A stretch of 64,000 nt of DNA from Symbiodinium natans (lineage: Eukaryota; Sar; Dinophyceae; Suessiales; Symbiodiniaceae). Below the pieces are notes generated by a model. The model was not told the DNA's origin. It saw nothing but the letters and a program-made list of their open reading frames with translations, and made no database searches. The stretch covers positions 62,001 to 126,000 of the forward strand of contig CAJNDS010000250.1 of assembly GCA_905221605.1 (NCBI GenBank). Reading direction: 5' to 3'. The position numbers and the translations under genes were made by a program. Positions 58,544 to 64,000 of this stretch are shown piece after piece (within the stretch, counting starts at the first letter, position 1; each line of letters opens with the position of its first letter).

Positions 58544-59525
58544 CTTGCTCAAATATCTGAGGGCTGCTTCAAAACATGGTGCTGGCTCTGCTAACATCAA
58601 ACCCTATCACGCACCAAAAGCACGAAACAGGCATCAACAGCATCATCATCAGAGCACACAGTAAAGAACAAAACAGCAGCCTCACCTATTAGCGAACACG
58701 GGTCTGACACGGCTATTGAACACGGTCGTCGGCGTCGCGTTTCATCCTAGTCAATAAAATCCCTCTGGCCCCATGCATGCTCTCCTTCCCAGTAGCTTGG
58801 AAGGCTTCCTTGGCTAGTCGACATAAGAAGCCAAACGTCGACCCGGCTACCTTTATGCCCGGAACTCGCTAGGGTAGGACAAGAAAAAGGCAGGAATAGG
58901 CAGGAATAAGCAGGAACAACGGGCAACGCATGCGAATATTAGGAGGCAATTCTTTTTCTACTTGACAGACAGATCCTCCTTTGGCGTTCATTTAAGAATG
59001 TATCCGTTCCACTCAAGACAAAGCCCCGACTTAGCAGCTTTTTTTGCCTGTCTGAGTCTTAGAAAACTTGACATGTTTTTGAACCGTCGATCTTCAGCGC
59101 TTTTCCAAAAAAACTCAACCACTTTTAAATTTGAAAAAGGCCTCTTTCGCTGGTGCGGGTTAGGGGTGACCGAAAATGTTGACATGTTTGAAAAAATCAA
59201 TCTGTTGAGGTACTTGCAATTTTTCAAAAAGTAAGAATCAATAAAATGAAAAGGCCTCTTTGGCGAGTTTGTTGTTGACATTTCAACAGTTTTCAATGTT
59301 TGTTGCTTGCGTGTCTTCGGGTCTTGGAAATGCTTAGGTTTAGGATAGGGTTTCGGATGTCGGGTTTTGAGGGCTTCGAGGGTGTCAGGGCCTGAGTGTT
59401 TTTAGGGCTTGTAGAAGGAATTTCTTCAAGCTCAGGGGTTTTCGGGCTTTTGAATGTTGACTACTCTGAGGGTTTGGTGTGTGCAGGGTTTGCCTTCTGT
59501 GTGTCCCTACTCAGACACACAGGCC
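58544..59525. other. Stretch without a supported gene
   Basis: AT content rises from 58940 to 59330. GAAAAAGGCCTCTTT and GAAAAGGCCTCTTT occur about 110 bp apart in the same orientation. Frames here are AT-driven. Confidence 0.5.
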
Positions 59526-59592
59526 CGTTCAGATTAGCTCAGCTGAGATCAGGTCAGCTGAGATTAAGCCGAATCGGATGGACAGCATGTCA

Positions 59593-59847
59593 CGCTGGGG
59601 CTCTGGAGCTGTCAGTTTCTTTGGCTGATTCAAGAAGCAGCAATCATGGGAAGAAATTTATTGATGATTGTATTCAAAATGAACCATTTTGCATGTTCTA
59701 TGCATCGCATGTGTCCCATGATCCATTGCAGATTGATAAACAATATTACACGGGAATAATCCGTTCGTTTCTCCTAAAAACAGTACCTTTCTTTGACTCC
59801 GTCAAAGAAACTGACAGTTAGTTGACATTGGCTCCAGAGCCCCAGCG
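59593..59847. repeat. Nested inverted repeat inside the left end of the element
   Basis: CGCTGGGGCTCTGGAGC at 59593-59609 is exactly complementary to 59831-59847, and CTGTCAGTTTCTTT at 59609-59622 to 59804-59817. About 180 bp of AT-rich sequence lies between. Confidence 0.85.
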
Positions 59848-59889
59848 CGATGTAACTGTGCATGCGATTGGGCGGTATAGAAGTCCCGG

Positions 59890-60150
59890 CCCCTCGCCTA
59901 GGGGTAGGCCTAGGGTAGGGGTCCAGGCTAGGGTAGGCGTAGGCCCCCAAGGCCATACCCTAGATTGGGGTAGGCCTAGGACAGGGGTCTAGGCTAGGGT
60001 ACGCATAGCCCTATACCTAGGGTCTACACTAGGGTAGGGGTAGGCCTAGGGGTAGGCCTACCCCCAGCCTGGGGGGAAGGTCTAGGGGTAAGCCTACCCC
60101 TAGTCTAGGGGTAGGCCTACCCCAGGCCTACCCCAAGCCTGGGGGTAGGT
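59890..60150. repeat. Degenerate GGGGTAGGCCTA repeats, left block
   Basis: GGTAGGCCTA and its complement alternate, so TAGGCCTA palindromes occur many times. Confidence 0.85.
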
Positions 60151-60170
60151 CTAACCCCCCCGCTCTTTGT

Positions 60171-61020
60171 CTACGTCAGAAAGGATTTTGTTCTCATCTG
60201 GATTGTACTCTAATTCTCTATCAATTCTCTACTTCTCTAATTTTCGAGGAATGAATACAAGAAATAGAAACAAGAAACGGGGGGGGGGGTGGAATATAGA
60301 CGAATTTTTCTACTTCTCTACTCATTCTATTTCATACGTCAGAAAGATTTTGTTCTCATTTGGATTGTACTCTAATTCTCTATCAGTTCTCTACTTCTCT
60401 AATTTTCGAGGAATGAATACAAGAAATAGAAACAAGAAACGAGGGGGGTGGAATTTAGACAATTCTCTACTTCTCTACTCATTCTATTTCAGCAAACCGA
60501 CAGTGTAGGACTATAGGGCAATCTGAGCAAATAGGGGGTGGTTGATACGTCCGAAAGACTTTGTTGTCATCTGGATTGTACTTTAATTCTCTATCAATTC
60601 TCTACTTCTCAAATGTTCGAAGAATGAATACAAGAAACAAAAACAAGAAACGAGGGGGGTGGAATTTAGACAAATTCTCTACTTCTCTACTCATTCTATC
60701 CCAGCAGACCGACAGTGTAGGACCATAGGGCAATCTGAGCAAATGGGGGGGGCGGCCCCCCCCCCCCCCAACCCCCCCGCTTTTTGATTACGTCAGAAAG
60801 GTGTTTGTTGTCATTTTTGGATTATACTCTAATTCTCTATGAATTCTCTGCTTCTCTAATTTTCGAGGAATGAAGACAAGAAAAAAAGAAACGGGGGGGG
60901 GCTGGAATTTACACTAATGCTCTACTTCTCTACTCATTCTATTTCAGCAGACCGACAGTGTAGGACTATACGGCAATCTGAGCAAATGGGGGGGGCTGCG
61001 CCCCCCCCAACCCCCCCGCT
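60171..61020. repeat. Four diverged tandem units of about 165-240 bp
   Basis: Units start near 60171, 60336, 60545 and 60788 with TACGTCAGAAAG. Each contains ATTGTACTCTAATTCTCTAT and TTCGAGGAATGAATACAAGA-like words. Later units end in CCGACAGTGTAGGAC, then a G run, a C run and CGCTTTTTGAT. The first two units lack part of this tail. Confidence 0.85.
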
Positions 61021-61041
61021 TTTTGATCGACGACGACGACG

Positions 61042-61634
<593 letters not shown>

Positions 61635-61699
61635 GGCTATTAATTAATTATTAATTACTTATTAATTATGTATGTATTAATACTTATTTAATAAATTAG

Positions 61700-62090
61700 T
61701 AGGGGTAGGCCTGGTAGGCCTACCCCTACCCTACAGGTAGGCCTAGATTAGGCCTTGCCTAGGTGTGGCAACCCCCTCGGCCTACACCAGGGTAGGGGTA
61801 GGCCTAGGGTAGCCCTACCCCCACCCTAGGGGTAGGCCTAGGGTAGCCCTACCCCTAGGCCTACCCGTAGGGTGGGGGTAGGGCTACCCTAGGCCTACCC
61901 CTACCCTGGGGGTAGGCCTAGGGTCAGACCTACCTAGAGGTGGGGGTCGGCTTAGGGGTAGGCCTACCCCCACATCAAGGCCAGGCCTACCCTAGGCCCT
62001 TCCGCAGGGTAGGGGTAGGCCTACCCTAGGCCTACCCCTACCCTGATGAAGGGCCTAGCCCAGGCCTGCCCCTAGGTCGCGTAGAGCCTA
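61700..62090. repeat. Degenerate GGGGTAGGCCTA repeats, right block
   Basis: Same repeat family as 59890-60150, on the other side of the CTA array. Confidence 0.85.
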
Positions 62091-62592
62091 GAGGCGGGAC
62101 TTCTTTACGGATTGGGCTTAATCTGATCTGACCTGGTCTCAGCTGAGCTTGTCTGAGGGGTGTTGCGATGCTGTCGTACCTACAATCTGAGCTGATCTAA
62201 GCTGACTTGGTTTGAACTCCTCTGATGTGCCGTGGTGCATGACTAATGGCCTCACGTGATTTCTATCCGAATGTTTACTTCTTCCAACAGTACATGCCCC
62301 GCCTTGCCGCGCCTTTTCTCCGCAACAAGAAGCAACTAGGGAAACCCCACCATCTCTCCCAATCAAGTTTAGTAGTGGCGTGTGTGGGGCATTGCCTCAA
62401 CTATTCAAAACTAGGTCAGGATTTAGTATTGAGTGGAATGAATTTTGCTTCAAATTCACGTTGTCTAAAATCTTCCAAGATCTTGGAGAGCTCTTGATTA
62501 GTTTTGCGAATCCCAGAGTCACGTTCAGGGTGCAAGGGGCCAAGGGTCCATAGGAGCTTTCTCATGAGTCTGAAAAAGGCTGCTTTTTGCAC

Positions 62593-63015
62593 CTGGATCC
62601 CCTGGCAAACTGTGCCGAGTCGTGGACGGGAGGCGCTGCCGGCTTGGCTTCGACAGCCTCCAGGCCCACGAACTTGCCCGCTTCCCCTTTAATTGCAGAT
62701 ATGAGCCTAAGTCAGCCTAAGCGGCTTAAGCGATCTCAGGATTCACCCCAGTCTCTAGCAAGAGGGAACGCTGTTGCTAGTGGTAGTGCTAGTGCTGTTG
62801 CTGCCCTAAGCCTTCCAGCTAGAAAGCGATCACAGCATTTGGCGCCGCTGCGAAAGGGACGGTTCTGCCTTCGTCTCCGCGACCGGCTTTGGTTGTGGCA
62901 GGGCTCTTGGTCCTGGACGCTTGGCATGAGCCTGAAGGCACGGAACGCCCAGCACGAGGCTCTTGATCACCAACGCCGCGATACGGCGAAGGGCCAGGAC
63001 AAGTGCATCGAGGCC
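62593..63015 (-). CDS. Three candidate exons, including KRPGPRALPQPKP copy B
   Basis: Exon 63015-62942 (AAG acceptor, GT donor) reads GLDALVLALRRIAALVIKSL then VLGV. Exon 62931-62884 (CAG acceptor, GT donor, 48 nt) reads AHAKRPGPRALPQPKP and shares a 14-residue core with the exon at 56357-56404. Exon 62672-62593 (AAG acceptor, GT donor) reads FVGLEAVEAKPAAPPVHD then SAQFARGS. Phases of the first two do not match, so one boundary or an exon is missing. The function is unknown. Confidence 0.5.
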
Positions 63016-63283
63016 CTTAAAAAATGAAGCACGACCCCTCAGCCCAAAACAAATCCTACAGCAAATCCTACAACAAAGACTTCCCTTCATTCAAGTTCTG
63101 GTGGCCTGCTGGGGCTCGGCCAGATGCTCACCTGGCAGAGGGTCTGTCTCCCTACAGAAGCCTGCAAAAGCTGCAGCAGCCGCATCTAAGCATGTTTTGA
63201 TCCAGCGATTGTGGTAGAGTCCTTCCATTCGAACTTGAACACTAAGAACTAGGGCCCTCTAACTGTCTAAGACTGATGCGACG

Positions 63284-63340
63284 GTGCCTGGCACTGGCTT
63301 CGACGCAGCCAGTGGCACCGTGCCGGCGTTAGCCGGCAGC
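63284..63340. other. Two adjacent strong stem-loops
   Basis: The first stem pairs CACTGGCT with AGCCAGTG around a 7-nt loop, extended by GGTGC and GCACC with a short bulge. The second, six bases on, pairs GCCGGC with GCCGGC around GTTA. It could be a structured RNA, an mRNA end or chance. No gene is attached. Confidence 0.6.
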
Positions 63341-64000
63341 TCCTGCAAGGCGGGATGTCAGGATGCACAGCGCATGCATTTCAAACGAATTGCACTGTAC
63401 GGAGGTCTGGCTTTTAAAACGCAATCGTACTAAATCCTGTTCTGCGGCCTTTGCTCACATCAGAAACGCACTATGTGCCACTGGCGACTCTTTAAAGAGC
63501 TCACATGCACTTTTTGAATTCTTGCTGACGGCTCTAGCCTAAGCTTGTGTCCAAATTCTCTCACCTCAAGGTCGTGAGTGAGGCCAACTGATTCAGGTGC
63601 ACAAAGTACCGAAAGGTCCCCAAAGCATAATGTTCGGGCCTTGTGCGTCCCCTGCTGTGCGGTTCTCACCTGGCAGTGGCAGCAAAAGCAACACAACGAC
63701 CGTTCTCAGCATTGGCTACACTCACGGGCACACGGGGCGTCAATCTCACAACATCTCGGGTCCAGTTCCAGGTCATGTAAGAAACTGCCGATGCGTGGTA
63801 CTATCGGGTCTGCGAGAAGTCGTAAGCATACGAAAAATGACCTGTGGGACATGAAAGTCGCTGGGATTTTCAGTCGAGAATACGCACAGCAGGCAGAATC
63901 TACGAAAACGTACATAACAAGTGAGCTTTGTAAGACACAAGCGACGCACGGTGTACCTCGGGCTTGGCCGGGGACGGCATGGGGGTAGAAGCAGCAACCT
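63341..64000. other. Stretch without a supported gene at the window end
   Basis: A plus frame at 63578-63988 (136 codons) has ordinary composition and no motif. Nothing else was seen. Confidence 0.45.

Overview
The window looks like nuclear DNA of a dinoflagellate, probably a Symbiodiniaceae/Suessiales-like species. This is inferred from several features together. The one gene that can be fully traced is cut into very short exons whose introns mostly begin with GC rather than GT and end AG, usually followed by G. Nearly all coding signal lies on the minus strand. TTTAGGG-type telomeric words are scattered internally. Long microsatellites, inverted-repeat islands and large non-coding stretches fill the rest. 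There are no operons, Shine-Dalgarno sites, rRNA genes or convincing tRNAs.

Layout. 1-6.35 kb: mostly non-coding, one possible plus-strand exon near 2.3 kb. 6.36-8.05 kb (minus): an intronless gene for a polytopic membrane protein, broken by one frameshift in a four-base homopolymer. 8-22 kb: sparse minus-strand ORFs, a degenerate telomere-like array (11.7-11.9 kb), GAGACA/GAGAAACA arrays, and a possible relict spliced leader at 17.47 kb. 22.6-25.3 kb (minus): two unknown ORFs and a TPR-repeat gene with five linked exons. 27.5-29.0 kb (minus): unknown short exons. 30.3-35.5 kb (minus): a SNF1/AMPK alpha-type protein kinase whose catalytic domain can be read across fourteen exons, including an 11-nt microexon, in one consistent frame. 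39.2-39.8 kb (minus): a basic-motif plus Ala-Pro-Glu-repeat protein. 40.2-44.9 kb: repeats, including a large palindrome, a possible tRNA-like SINE and an AT-rich island with inverted ends. 45.6-46.2 kb and 49.0-50.2 kb (minus): multi-exon genes of unknown function. 53.1-53.6 kb: GACACA microsatellite. 53.7-54.3 kb: the clearest plus-strand gene fragments. 56.3-58.5 kb (minus): a locus with tandemly duplicated exon pairs. 59.5-62.2 kb: a 2.6-kb element with long imperfect inverted ends. 62.6-63.0 kb (minus): exons sharing an identical 14-residue core with the 56.4-kb exon.

Exons were called by eye from reading frame, splice-dinucleotide position and phase. Only the kinase and the TPR gene are assigned to known families. 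Other loci are described without function. Their gene boundaries are uncertain, because introns are long and start and stop exons often were not found. No pathway linking these genes can be read from the sequence.
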